64,000 bases of DNA from Paenibacillus paridis (GCF_006345825.1 NZ_VCIX01000092.1:620001-684000); one strand, 5' to 3'. Shown: positions 1 through 8,429, counted from the first letter of the stretch. Notes: a model not told the origin generated them from the sequence alone. Made by a program: numbers and translations.

Positions 1-65
1 TCTTCTGAATGATCGTTCGTGAATGAAATCATTCGAATTATGCAAATTAAAATGAGGTGTAATCA

Positions 66-653
66 GTGAGTAAACATCATTATATACAGTTTCTGCAAAG
101 TTTTATTCAACAGCCCAAACAGGTAGGCAGCATAGTTCCGAGTTCGCGGTTTTTGGCAGGCAAAATGGTGAATGCTATTTCATGGGACAAAGTACGTACT
201 GTGGCGGAGCTTGGCTCGGGTACAGGAGCCATCACATGTGCAATCGCGAAACACTCTCCAAAAAACACCAAAGTTTTCTTGTTTGAAATGGATGAAACGA
301 TGAGGCGGAATTTGGAAAAAAACTATCCTCACTTCAACTGCCATTCTAACGCCTGTCAATTAGTCGAAATTATACATCGTGAGGGCATAAGACAATTAGA
401 TTGTATTATTAGCGGTTTGCCTTTTTTTAATTTTAAACAAGACATTAGAGAAACATTGCTTGACCAAGTTTATCAAGCATTAAAACCCGGAGGGCTGTTC
501 GTTGCCTTTCAATATTCCCTTCAGATGAAAAAAAGCTTATCCGAAAAGTTCGTTGTAGAGAGCATTGGACTTGTCCCCTTCAATGTTCCGCCAGCTTTCG
601 TATATACTTGTCGTAAAGTGCTCAAAGATAACCTTAAAACAGGGAGTGATTAG
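66..653 (+). CDS. Class I SAM-dependent methyltransferase (PmtA/rRNA-adenine-methylase-like fold)
   Basis: A 195-residue protein with a Rossmann-type SAM site: the glycine-rich motif I reads ELGSGTGAIT (about residues 48-57), followed by an acidic end of beta-2 (FEMDE, about 73-77) and a motif-IV-like segment IISGLPFFNF (about 114-123). The layout matches the short methyltransferases related to phospholipid N-methyltransferase (PmtA) and to KsgA/Erm enzymes; the N-terminal QPKQVGSIVPSS is typical of the PmtA-like group. The substrate cannot be told from sequence. The start is GTG with GAGGTG 8 bases upstream. It is followed after 2 bases by a response regulator, so the three genes up to 2447 form one operon. 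The methyltransferase may be the output or cargo of that two-component system (inference). Confidence 0.8.
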   Translation: MSKHHYIQFLQSFIQQPKQVGSIVPSSRFLAGKMVNAISWDKVRTVAELGSGTGAITCAIAKHSPKNTKVFLFEMDETMRRNLEKNYPHFNCHSNACQLVEIIHREGIRQLDCIISGLPFFNFKQDIRETLLDQVYQALKPGGLFVAFQYSLQMKKSLSEKFVVESIGLVPFNVPPAFVYTCRKVLKDNLKTGSD

Positions 654-655
654 AA

Positions 656-1336
656 ATGAATACAGTCCTTGTTGTAGACGATGATTCAGAGATTCGAGAT
701 ATTTTGCATGTATATCTTCGCAATGAAGGGTATTTGGTATGTGAAGCGGCAAATGGCTTAGAAGCGCTGCAGGCAATTCAAACAAACTCAGTCCAATTGG
801 TCATATTGGATGTTATGATGCCGAAATTAGATGGTATTCACGCTTGTCTTAAAATAAGGGAGTTCTCAGACGTTCCGATCATTATGCTTTCGGCTAAACA
901 GGAGGACATGGACAAGATTACTGGCCTTATGATAGGTGCAGACGATTATATGATTAAGCCTTTTAATCCCATGGAATTACTCGCAAGAGTCAAGGCTCAA
1001 TTACGGAGAAGTTTGATGATAAGTAAACAAGATATCCAAACGGTTATCCATATCAAAGACCTCATGATCGACAAAGGCAAACATTCCGTAAAGTTGAGGG
1101 GAAACGATATCTCGCTAACTCCAATTGAGTTTGACATTTTAGCATTGTTGGCAAGTCACCTTGGGCAAGTATTTAGCTCGGAAAAAATTTATGAAAGCGT
1201 ATGGAAAGAACCTTATGGTTATTCAGATAATACAGTAATGGTACATATCCGTAATTTAAGAGAGAAGATAGAGGAAGTTCCAAGAGCGCCTCAATATATT
1301 AAAACCGTATGGGGAGTTGGTTATAAAATTGATTAA
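656..1336 (+). CDS. OmpR/PhoB-family response regulator (VanR-like)
   Basis: A 226-residue two-domain regulator. The receiver domain (about 1-115) has the acidic pocket D8-D9-D10, the phosphoacceptor D52 in VILDVMMPKLDG and the conserved lysine K101 in MIKPFNP. The C-terminal winged helix (about 128-226) ends in the usual IRNLREKIE...YIKTVWGVGYKID signature. It should bind DNA when phosphorylated by the kinase encoded just downstream, whose TTG start lies inside this gene (20-base overlap), implying translational coupling. It is nearest in layout to the VanR/YkoG-type regulators of cell-envelope or antibiotic responses (family-level statement). Target promoters are unknown; the cotranscribed methyltransferase is the obvious candidate. 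Confidence 0.92.
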   Translation: MNTVLVVDDDSEIRDILHVYLRNEGYLVCEAANGLEALQAIQTNSVQLVILDVMMPKLDGIHACLKIREFSDVPIIMLSAKQEDMDKITGLMIGADDYMIKPFNPMELLARVKAQLRRSLMISKQDIQTVIHIKDLMIDKGKHSVKLRGNDISLTPIEFDILALLASHLGQVFSSEKIYESVWKEPYGYSDNTVMVHIRNLREKIEEVPRAPQYIKTVWGVGYKID

Positions 1337-2447
1337 ATGGGTTAATAAAAGAACAAGTAAAATTCAGATTAATATCATTATGAATTCTGTATTTAGTTTC
1401 TTTATTGCCATTATCCTCTCACAGGGAGCTCAATATAGTGTTTACCTTATTAATCGGGATTGGAGTAATATGATGGGACATCTAACGATTCCGATATTTA
1501 CAGGTTTCTTTGTTTTAACCTTTTTTGTTTTGACACAACGGATAGTCGCTGACCTAATTACATTGGAGCGAGGGCTTCAAATTATTGCTACAGGAGATTT
1601 AGATTACCGGGTTTCACTTCATCGAAAAGATGAACTCGGCAGGGTTGCGTTGAACATCAATTTGATGGCAGAGCGTCTGCAGCAACAGATGAATAAGGAA
1701 CGGGAAGCAGAAAAATCCAAAATGGAATGGATCACGGGTATATCACATGACTTGCGAACGCCTCTTACCAGTATCATTGGTTATATTGAGCTTTTACGAA
1801 ATAATTTATTTCAATCAAAAGATGAATATAAGCGATTTCTTCAAAACACATATAATAAAGCGGTCCACTTAAAGAGCATGCTGGATGATTTGTTTGAGTA
1901 CACCAGGCTTTCTTCAAATGAAACTAGCTTAGAGCTTAAACATGTGGATGTAAATAAGCTTCTTGAGCAATTGCTTTTTGAATTTGAGCCGATTGCACAT
2001 GAAAACACAATAAGTATTGTGAAAAAAATTGAGAGTTCCCCTCTATTCACATTTGTGGACAGTGAAAAAATCGCCAGAGCCATTGATAATTTGCTTATGA
2101 ATGCCCTTAAATACTCATCCAAGCCAGGAACCGTTAGCATTAACCTAAACTCGAACGAATCAAACATTATGATTACGATCGAAAATAAAGGCAAACCACT
2201 CACACTGGAACAAGAAATGAAGTTGTTTGACCGTTTTTATAAAGTGGACCATGCTCGGAGTACAGAAGGCATTCAGACTGGGGCAGGATTAGGACTTTCT
2301 ATAGCTAGAAACATCATTGAGTTACATGGAGGTTCTTTAAAGCTCCATCATCATGATGGGAATTTTGAATTTTGCTTGACGCTACCATTGATATTAGAGA
2401 GCAAACCACTTGCCAGTAAGAATATGCTCTGGAAAACACCTTTATAA
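1317..2447 (+). CDS. Membrane sensor histidine kinase (VanS-like)
   Basis: A 376-residue kinase. Two N-terminal transmembrane segments (about 20-42 and 56-75) enclose a very short external loop, followed by a HAMP linker (about 75-125), a HisKA domain with the phosphoacceptor H144 in ISHDLRTPLTS, and a HATPase_c domain with an N-box (NLLMNALKYS), F-box-like FDRFYK and G2 box (GAGLGLSIA). With almost no extracellular loop it probably senses a signal in or at the membrane, as the intramembrane-sensing kinases do (inference). The TTG start overlaps the end of the response regulator gene, so the pair is translationally coupled. No recognisable strong terminator follows immediately. Confidence 0.92.
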   Translation: MVIKLIKWVNKRTSKIQINIIMNSVFSFFIAIILSQGAQYSVYLINRDWSNMMGHLTIPIFTGFFVLTFFVLTQRIVADLITLERGLQIIATGDLDYRVSLHRKDELGRVALNINLMAERLQQQMNKEREAEKSKMEWITGISHDLRTPLTSIIGYIELLRNNLFQSKDEYKRFLQNTYNKAVHLKSMLDDLFEYTRLSSNETSLELKHVDVNKLLEQLLFEFEPIAHENTISIVKKIESSPLFTFVDSEKIARAIDNLLMNALKYSSKPGTVSINLNSNESNIMITIENKGKPLTLEQEMKLFDRFYKVDHARSTEGIQTGAGLGLSIARNIIELHGGSLKLHHHDGNFEFCLTLPLILESKPLASKNMLWKTPL

Positions 2448-3110
2448 AAATATGGTAATTCAAAGAGCGCTGATCTGGCTTTTTTGGCCTATGTACTTTT
2501 GCAGATAGCAGATTGCGTCCGGGAACGCCGACAATTGCTAAGATGGGAAATGGTCATTATTATGGAGGAAGTGAAGTCGTACCTACTTTCAATATTAGGG
2601 GGATGTATCGAGTGTCTGCTGTTGTTCTTAGCTAGTTAATTGCATTAGGTTTATTTCATTTAAATTGCAGAAATCCACTTACTTAGGTGGTTTATTTCTT
2701 CATGAAATAAATGAGATAACCCAGCATTAGTTAAGAACATGGGACATCGACTACTTTTAGTTGACTGCGGAACCTTACTCTCATGCACGGTTTTTTTACA
2801 TTATTCCTTAATTGTCAAAACTCATTTGTTTTGACATTCGATTGATTCGGAATATTATGTTATCCGCTAGTCATTTCCTTACGAGGGCAGAAGGTGAACG
2901 ATATGTTCATTTTCTGCCCTTTTTTAATTTGTAAACTTAGGGGGAAGTGAGTGATTAGTTTGAAATCGTATTCGACAAAGTTGACGAAAACGTAAAACAG
3001 CAAGTGGGAGCAAGGGTTGTCGAGCAGCTTCTATTTGAGTGTTATGTACGGCTCGGCAAGCTTTAGTGTTTCAATGGGTAAATAATAAATAGAATGGTAG
3101 GTAAATTAAA
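2448..3110. other. Gene-poor stretch with small ORF remnants and hairpins
   Basis: About 660 bases without a convincing gene. A 40-codon open stretch at 2513-2635 (+) reads ...GNGHYYGGSEVVPTF... and a 35-codon stretch at 2959-3066 (+) reads FEIVFDKVDENVKQQ...; both lack clear starts and look like fragments of lost genes, which I cannot name. A perfect 8-bp inverted repeat around TTTATTTC lies at 2691-2711. A good terminator-like hairpin at 2885-2926 is listed separately. Confidence 0.4.
2885..2926 (+). terminator. Rho-independent terminator
   Basis: A 15-base stem beginning GGGCAGAA (2885-2899) pairs with 2905-2919 across a 5-base GATAT loop using only Watson-Crick and G-U pairs, and is followed by a run of seven T. 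No intact gene lies directly upstream, so it may belong to a lost gene or to read-through from the kinase operon. Confidence 0.7.
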
Positions 3111-4154
3111 TTGGAACATAATATGATCATAATTGCTCAAGGTTTAGCCGAAGTACTTCAACGCGGAAAGGTACGTCATTTAGAGAAAGGCTATATGACA
3201 GATGCTGAACGTGGGTGGTCCGGTGCGGAAGTACGTCGTTTAGAGGTTACTTACGAAAATGGACAAAAGGAGAGCATGATATTTAAAGAAGCTGCTCTAA
3301 AAGAACGAATGGCGATGAAAACGTTAACTGATCAAGGCCATCGCAACACGCCCGCCGCTTTTTCACTGGACATTGTAACAGACGAGCCTAGATGGATGGC
3401 GATAGAAGATTTGGGAAGTGTTAAGTCTCCTCCGCCTGGCGTAGATTGGTCGCCAAGGGTTGTGGAAGCATTAGCCAGAATCCATACACGTAATATGCAA
3501 AGAGGCCAGGATATGCTGTGGCTTCCCCATGCCGACGCTCAGTATTGGGAGAAATATTTGATTACGCTAGTGTCCGTGGACCATTTTGAAACGCTTATGG
3601 ACCAAAATCCCGAATTTTGCAGGGAATTTGGTGCGTATCTGCCGTCACTGCGTGACAAATCCAGCGCATTTGCACGTGATATGGCGGCTTTGTACGTTGA
3701 GAAAGAAAGTCTGACTCTCACGCATGGAGATTTGCAGTCCGTAGATGGTTCCCATATACATTATTATAATGGAAAACCTTATTTTATTGATTTCGGGTGG
3801 TGCTATTATGCGCCTTTTTATATTGACCTGGCCAGTTATTTTAACCTTGAGGAGGCCAAGCTTTATTACAACGAATTAATTGCTAACGGCGTATCACTTC
3901 GCTATGACGATTTTTATGAAAGAATAAGGGCATCATTTCGTTATAGTGGGTTGATATACTTGTGTCCCAGTATTAGGCAGTGGTCTCTCGGGCCTACTGA
4001 ACTAACGGGTAAACGATTGCTACAGATGTTGAAAATTGTACTTACAGGTGAATTCCCTGAGCGTAGAATTGATTACTCTAGCGAGCTTTTTTCCAAACTG
4101 CTCAAGGAACATAAGAACGGTACACTTCATAAGCTCAACGGGAATATCTTTTGA
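3111..4154 (+). CDS. Aminoglycoside-phosphotransferase/choline-kinase-fold protein
   Basis: A 347-residue kinase-fold protein. The Brenner-type catalytic motif appears as THGDLQSVD (H205, D207) and the metal-binding aspartate as FIDFGW (D227), followed by a helical C-terminal lobe (YIDLASYF...). In most APH proteins the residue seven after the catalytic histidine is Asn; here it is Asp212, a conservative change that could still hold metal. The N-terminal lobe has an ATP-lobe-like stretch with KEAALKERMAM. The family phosphorylates aminoglycosides, choline, homoserine or other small alcohols; the substrate here is unknown. The TTG start at 3111 has a weak ribosome site (TAGGTAAAT); ATG at 3123 is an alternative. 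Its stop overlaps a tiny downstream ORF. Confidence 0.75.
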   Translation: MEHNMIIIAQGLAEVLQRGKVRHLEKGYMTDAERGWSGAEVRRLEVTYENGQKESMIFKEAALKERMAMKTLTDQGHRNTPAAFSLDIVTDEPRWMAIEDLGSVKSPPPGVDWSPRVVEALARIHTRNMQRGQDMLWLPHADAQYWEKYLITLVSVDHFETLMDQNPEFCREFGAYLPSLRDKSSAFARDMAALYVEKESLTLTHGDLQSVDGSHIHYYNGKPYFIDFGWCYYAPFYIDLASYFNLEEAKLYYNELIANGVSLRYDDFYERIRASFRYSGLIYLCPSIRQWSLGPTELTGKRLLQMLKIVLTGEFPERRIDYSSELFSKLLKEHKNGTLHKLNGNIF

Positions 4155-4273
4155 ACCGAAACGCAGAGATTCTGAAGCTTTTCCGGCAGGGGATGAATGT
4201 GGATCAACTTGCGAGTGCCTACTGCCTATCCCTTGACAGTACTAAGAAAATTGTTTATAGAGCAAAAGCATAA
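4151..4273 (+). CDS. Small helix-turn-helix protein (CD3324-like C-terminal fragment)
   Basis: A 40-residue open frame starts with TTG inside the stop of the phosphotransferase gene (TTGA overlap). It reads EILKLFRQGMNVDQLASAYC then LSLDSTKKIVYR, which matches the helix-turn-helix tail (R-N-x-E-I-x-x-L-Y-x-x-G-x-S-I-x-E-L-A-x-x-Y-x-L-S) of the small CD3324-type DNA-binding proteins common in Firmicutes. It may be a real coupled peptide or the remnant of a gene whose first half was lost when the upstream gene ended here. A strong terminator follows directly, supporting that the two form one transcript end. Confidence 0.4.
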   Translation: MNRNAEILKLFRQGMNVDQLASAYCLSLDSTKKIVYRAKA

Positions 4274-4279
4274 CAAAGG

Positions 4280-4311
4280 GCTCGCGTTGGATAAACCAAC
4301 GCGAGCTTTTT
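4280..4311 (+). terminator. Rho-independent terminator
   Basis: Perfect 11-bp stem (GCTCGCGTTGG at 4280-4290 with 4296-4306), 5-base loop ATAAA and a T5 run. It ends the phosphotransferase transcript. Confidence 0.9.
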
Positions 4312-4445
4312 GTTAGGTAAGAAATGAATAGAAGAATACTCTGCCTTTAAAGGAAGCCATATCCGCTTTATACTGTTGCTAGGCAAGAATGATGGTATCA
4401 GTGATAGGGATGATTGAAAAAAAACGAAACCGGAGGGGTTGCAAA

Positions 4446-4968
4446 ATGGATCTTATTAATCATGAAGTGAAAAAGTTAAATGTGACCGTTCGACTATGTG
4501 GTGTGGGAACACAAGATCAATCGTTATGGGGTGTTTGAGAATGATGATACCCGCACCTTAGTCGAACAGAATCGTGTATTCGATATTTGGTGGGAACATC
4601 CGAACGTGCTATTCCCGTATCTTATCACAGTGGACGATATACCTGCGGGTCTTGCTTTTGTGGCAATTGCACCGTTCACACCCTGTCCTCATGATATCAA
4701 TTATTTCATGAATGAGTTCTTCCTATTACGGAATTATCGAGGAAAGGGCATTGGAGACGAAGCGGTGCGTCAGATGATCAAAAAGATGCGAGGGAAATGG
4801 GAAGTGCAAACCAATCCCACCGGTCGAAACGAACGTGCACAACGTTTCTGGCGTAGGACACTTAACACATGTACTAACCGAAAATACTCCGAAGAGCTTG
4901 GTCATCATCCTGTAGTTGGTGAACAGCTAGTCTTTCGCTTCAGCACGAGTTCTGATCAAGGTGAATAA
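4446..4968 (+). pseudogene. GNAT-family N-acetyltransferase, N-terminus frameshifted
   Basis: A strong ribosome site (GGAGGGG, 4431-4437) precedes an ATG at 4446 that opens MDLINHEVKKLNVTV, the usual beginning of this acetyltransferase family, but that frame stops soon after. The rest continues one frame over from about 4485 (FDYVVWEHKINRYGVFEN...) and contains the GNAT core with the acetyl-CoA loop RNYRGKGIGDEAV and the C-terminal NERAQRFWRR. About 10-20 residues of the family's helix 1 also appear to be missing between the two parts. A GTG at 4498 could still start a 156-residue protein holding most of the acetyl-CoA domain, but without a ribosome site. I read this as an inactivated gene; a sequencing slip is the alternative. 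Confidence 0.6.
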
Positions 4969-4990
4969 ATTAGAGAGACTATGATTGGAA

Positions 4991-5479
4991 TCAGAAAATA
5001 TAGAAGATGAGACCTTTGCCCTTGGCTACAGTTTGGCCGTAGAAACGCCGGATTTCAATGAAATTCTGAAGCATGTAGGCAAAGAGCTCGTCCTCATCCC
5101 TGTCTGAAACAGTGTCTGGATCAAGAGGATACACCTCGTCCTTGACCATGGCCGGGAAATTATACCGCAAGCGGAGCTGCTCTTCATCCAGTTCAGATAT
5201 AGCCTGAAGAGCTTCTGCAACTTGCTCTGCGCGTAAGGAAAACGCTCCAAATGAGCCGAAATCGATGCCCTTGTCTGACGTTAGCGGAACAACATAGCCA
5301 AGAGGGGGCTCTCCATCGGAAATATCTCCACAAAGCAAGTAGTGAATCGCTTCCCAGGATCTATCAATATCCAGTCCGGGATAATCGTCTATTTTCAAAC
5401 TCTTCAACGCTAGGTCGCCTGCTGCGATTTGCTGCACCAGGTTGTCATCCATAGCAAAGTAATATCCACGCATTCCCAT
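4991..5479 (-). CDS. DUF1877 (YfbM-like) family protein
   Basis: A 162-residue protein beginning MGMRGYYFAMDDN and containing the family's LDIDRSWEAIHYLLCG segment (about 35-50), GEPPLGYVVPLT and the C-terminal EELFAYMLQNFIEIRRFY-type helix. This matches E. coli YfbM and other DUF1877 proteins, whose function is not established. An in-frame upstream ATG at 5512 exists, but the ATG at 5479 is preceded by AGAAGGA 7 bases upstream and matches the conserved start of the family, so it is preferred. The gene is monocistronic, convergent with the acetyltransferase remnant. Confidence 0.8.
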   Translation of the reverse strand: MGMRGYYFAMDDNLVQQIAAGDLALKSLKIDDYPGLDIDRSWEAIHYLLCGDISDGEPPLGYVVPLTSDKGIDFGSFGAFSLRAEQVAEALQAISELDEEQLRLRYNFPAMVKDEVYPLDPDTVSDRDEDELFAYMLQNFIEIRRFYGQTVAKGKGLIFYIF

Positions 5480-6013
5480 GTTGCCATCCTTCTTTCCACT
5501 TTTAGTAGTCACTATACTGCCCTATCAAAATGTTACATTTGGTAATTATGTATTTCAAGGAACATTATACCTATGTTGCCATCAGGACTTTTTTCATTGA
5601 TTGTAAATGTATAGATCAAATGAGACATATCATTCTATTTGTCGAAGGCAAAGCGAATGCAAGAAGTAATAGCAACATGTGAATGTCAGATCGAGTGACT
5701 GGCCGGAGCCACAGCCAAGGACCTGACGCAGTTGTTTTGATCGGTTGAGAGAGACGAGAAAACCCCAGAGCATCGATTACAAGATAGATATAAAAATCAG
5801 TCGTGTTATTCACGGCTGATTTTGCTGTTTATCAGTACGTTTCATCAGAACGATATGATAAGCTGTGTCGTTGAAAAAAATTCAATGGGGGGAACTTGAT
5901 TCCATTGAAGAATTGCTGACGACATTAAATATATTCAAACTCTTGTTTTTTGCAAGCGAGTGTTTTATATTGACATAACAGTAGGTCAAAAATAAAAGAG
6001 GTGGACAGACAAG
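5480..6013. other. Intergenic stretch with one hairpin, no gene
   Basis: About 530 bases. I see no coding sequence I can support on either strand. A 12-bp hairpin (5794-5805 with 5811-5822, loop TTATT, one G-U pair) is followed only by a weak T-rich tail and could be a terminator of a lost plus-strand gene. The right end holds the promoter region of the TetR gene. Confidence 0.4.
5939..5971 (+). promoter_or_regulatory. Putative promoter and operator of the TetR-map operon
   Basis: TTGTTT (5943-5948) and TATATT (5966-5971) are spaced by 17 bases, a plausible sigma-A promoter. An imperfect inverted repeat, ACTCTTG (5939-5945) against CAAGCGAGT (5953-5961), lies over the -35 element where a TetR-family autorepressor would bind. 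Inference from position and symmetry only. Confidence 0.35.
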
Positions 6014-6727
6014 ATGACTCCACGCACGAAGGAACAAAACGAAGAGATCCGGCTGCGACGTCTGGCGCAAATCCGAACAGTCGCTGCCGATGTATTTTTG
6101 AATAAAGGGCCTTTGCTTGAAATCCGCGATGTGGCCGCGCAGGCAGGACTCGGATATGGCACGGTATACCATTATTACAGCAATAAGGGCGATTTGCTTC
6201 ACGATCTATTATGGGACGCTTTAGTACGGGCCGGTGGGTGGCTGGAGTCCCCGCGCGCTTTGAGCTTGGAGGCGGCGGTGGCAGGTGAGAATAACGGCTT
6301 GGTTGTTGCAGCGAATTCAGGGAACTTGGCTGCCGCAGATTCCCGACAGGGCAGTCGTGATGCAACTGCTGCCGCAGAGCTAAGTCCCATCGCTGTTGCC
6401 TTCGTCCGACTGCTGCAGCTATGGGCGGAAGACCCTGCTTTGTTTCTGCTGTGTAAGCAAGCTGGTGATGGCTTTGCTTCTCTGCCTGAAGCGCGGTCAA
6501 ATCCGCTCACGGCGGCCTATCGCAGGGAGGTGCTCGCGCCACTTGTCGCGCTGCTGGAATCCGGGCGTAAGGCGGACGAATCTGCCGTTTCTGGCGGAAA
6601 CGCGGCGGAGCCGCTACAGCACGCAGAAATGCTGCTGGCAGCCTTGGTTGGCTGCGCTTCGATTTCACTGCGCCGCGGTAGGTTGCACGAGGAGGCAAGG
6701 GATATCGTCCGGTTTTTAAAATTATAG
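6014..6727 (+). CDS. TetR/AcrR-family transcriptional regulator
   Basis: A 237-residue regulator. The N-terminal TetR DNA-binding domain (about 15-62) shows the family helix-turn-helix in IRDVAAQAGLGYGTVYHYYS followed by NKGDLLHDLL. The C-terminal ligand domain is longer than average and contains an alanine/glycine-rich insertion (about 82-125, e.g. AAVAGENNGLVVAANSGNLA), which is unusual and also GC-richer than neighbouring DNA. RBS AGAGGTGG lies 10 bases before ATG. The methionine aminopeptidase gene begins 27 bases after the stop, so the two are probably one operon. The ligand is unknown. Confidence 0.85.
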   Translation: MTPRTKEQNEEIRLRRLAQIRTVAADVFLNKGPLLEIRDVAAQAGLGYGTVYHYYSNKGDLLHDLLWDALVRAGGWLESPRALSLEAAVAGENNGLVVAANSGNLAAADSRQGSRDATAAAELSPIAVAFVRLLQLWAEDPALFLLCKQAGDGFASLPEARSNPLTAAYRREVLAPLVALLESGRKADESAVSGGNAAEPLQHAEMLLAALVGCASISLRRGRLHEEARDIVRFLKL

Positions 6728-6754
6728 AATGGATAAGGAGCGAATATATAAAAG

Positions 6755-7501
6755 ATGATTATCATAAAATCACCTAGGGAAATCGAAGAGATGAAGCCAG
6801 CGGGCCAAATCGTTGCGGACTGCTACCGCGAGGTAACCAAACTGATCGAGCCTGGCATCACTACTCAGGAAATCAATGATTTTGTTGCGAGACACATCAC
6901 CAAGCTGGGCGGTAAGCAGTTTACGAAAGGGTACAACGGTTTTCCCGCTGAAACCTGCACTTCAGTCAACGACGTTGTGGCCCATGGCATTCCTTCTAAC
7001 CAGGCGCTTATGGACGGCGATTTGCTGAAGCTTGACATTGTCGTGGAGTACGGCGGATGGTTTGGCGATTCGTGCTACTGCTATGCGGTGGGAAATATCC
7101 GGCCGGAGGCTCAAAAATTAATGAAGGTGGCAAAGGAATGCTTAGATCTGGGAATCTCCCGGGCTCTTCCCGGGGGTAGACTCGGCGACATAACGTCGGC
7201 AATTCAACAGCATGCGGAAGCGAACGGTTTTTCGGTCGTACGTGATCTGCTGGCGCATGGGATCGGGCGGAGCCTTCATGAAGAGCCGAGCTACGAGCAT
7301 ATCGGTGTAGCCGGCAAAGGCATTCGGTTAAAGGAAGGCATGGTGTTTACGATTGAACCGATGATTAACGAAGGTACGTTCCGTATCACGATCGATGACG
7401 ATGAGTGGACGGCAAGAACAGCCGACGGCAAGTTGTCGGCGCAATTTGAGCATACGATTGCAATTACTTCGGAAGGACCGCTGATATTAACTGCCCAGTA
7501 A
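6755..7501 (+). CDS. map: Type I methionine aminopeptidase (probable second copy)
   Basis: A 248-residue metalloprotease removing N-terminal methionine from nascent proteins. The pita-bread fold's conserved residues are all visible: H77 (VNDVVAHGIP), metal ligands D94 (LKLDIV), D105 (GDSCYCY), H168 (LLAHGIG), E201 (IEPMIN) and E232 (FEHTIAI). Length is normal for type I enzymes without the N-terminal extension. The housekeeping map gene of Bacillota normally sits in the ribosomal-protein operon next to adk and infA; here it follows a TetR regulator instead, so this is probably an extra, conditionally expressed copy comparable in context to B. subtilis yflG/mapB (inference). A terminator follows at 7593. 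Confidence 0.92.
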   Translation: MIIIKSPREIEEMKPAGQIVADCYREVTKLIEPGITTQEINDFVARHITKLGGKQFTKGYNGFPAETCTSVNDVVAHGIPSNQALMDGDLLKLDIVVEYGGWFGDSCYCYAVGNIRPEAQKLMKVAKECLDLGISRALPGGRLGDITSAIQQHAEANGFSVVRDLLAHGIGRSLHEEPSYEHIGVAGKGIRLKEGMVFTIEPMINEGTFRITIDDDEWTARTADGKLSAQFEHTIAITSEGPLILTAQ

Positions 7502-7592
7502 AAATATCGGCGAAGGGGCGGGGATGTTCACATTTGTCATCTGTATGGAAACTGGCCCCTATGTCACACATTTCAATAGCCTATTAGAAGGA

Positions 7593-7617
7593 GCAACTGC
7601 CACGGTAGTTGCTTTTT
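7593..7617 (+). terminator. Rho-independent terminator
   Basis: GCAACTGCC pairs with GGTAGTTGC (one G-U), leaving a tiny loop, followed by five T. It sits about 90 bases after the methionine aminopeptidase stop. Confidence 0.75.
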
Positions 7618-7754
7618 ATTGTTTATTAAGCTAATGGCAAACTCGAGCTTAACATTCACGAAGACGGAGCTTCTGGGAAGAGTAGCGCTTAACCATATTG
7701 TTCCATCAGATATGCTAGAATAGACGTAACTTTATAAAGTGGAGAATTGAGGTC

Positions 7755-8104
7755 ATGTCGAACGTATCGAACGAGAAAAGAATTGCTTCTGCTTCGAGAG
7801 TCAGCAAGTCATCGTCACAAACTATTTTTAAGGCATTCGTGGACCCGGACGCTTTGGTTTCGTGGCTTCCACCGAAGGATATGAATGGTCATATCTCCGA
7901 ATTCGACGTTCGGGACGGTGGGGCTTATCAAATATGATTATAAAGTAGACCCTAGCAGCCATTTCCGCTGACAGCACGGTTACTATTGTTTTCGAGAACG
8001 TCCCTGAAGGAATACGGAAGGAAGATCACGATATTGGGTTGAGGTCTTCCCTAGAGAATCTCGCCGTCTATATAGAAGGACAGACAAATATAATGAACGT
8101 CTAA
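7755..8104 (+). pseudogene. SRPBCC (AHSA1-like) protein remnant
   Basis: The first 60 residues read as the start of an activator-of-Hsp90-ATPase-homologue/SRPBCC protein (ASRVSKSSSQTIFKAFVDPD, then LVSWLPPKDMNGHI and FDVRDGGAYQ) and then hit a stop at 7937. From about 7970, two frames over, the typical C-terminus resumes: TVTIVFENVPEGIRKEDH then GLRSSLENLA. Roughly 45-50 residues of the beta-sheet core are missing between the two halves. The gene is therefore inactivated by an internal deletion plus frameshift. The original family binds small hydrophobic ligands in a helix-grip fold. Confidence 0.75.
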
Positions 8105-8146
8105 TAAGAATCATTAGTAAAATCGGTATGTAAGGAAGGAGAAAAC

Positions 8147-8429
8147 ATGGAGATATCTAATGAGATATTAAATTCATTTTTTATCAGTGATTTATCGGGG
8201 AATATTCTTTTTTATCCTTTTTTGAATCCGTTAATTATTGATTTTTTTCCATTAATTTCCCCCTGTAGAATATGCAGAAGCCAAATTGGTTTGTGATTGT
8301 ATTGCATGGCAAGGAAGTAAAGCCTCTGTGAAAGAGCTGCTTCCAAGCGATGATCTACATTTTCCTTTCCAAGGATATAGAAGCGACTTTGCAGTAGAAG
8401 ATGATTTAGTATCTGGCAGGATAACTTAA
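8147..8429 (+). pseudogene. Unrecognised frameshifted gene
   Basis: A good ribosome site (AAGGAAGGAG, 8131-8140) precedes ATG 8147, which opens MEISNEILNSFFISDLSGN and stops at about 8297. The +1 frame continues from 8268 with a protein-like stretch (EYAEAKLVCDCIAWQGSK, later HFPFQGYRSDFAVEDD) up to a stop at 8429. The two frames overlap around a poly-T tract near 8205-8250, where a slip would join them into one protein of about 95 residues. I do not recognise the family. Confidence 0.45.

Noticed and set aside
1841..2203. 120-codon antisense ORF inside the histidine kinase gene
   Set aside because: Opposite to conserved kinase domains; shadow frame.
5616..5813. 65-codon minus-strand ORF
   Set aside because: No ribosome site or family features; includes a hairpin at its start.
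6199..6698. Antisense frames over the TetR gene
   Set aside because: GC-rich shadow frames opposite a clear TetR regulator; low-complexity Ala/Ser composition.
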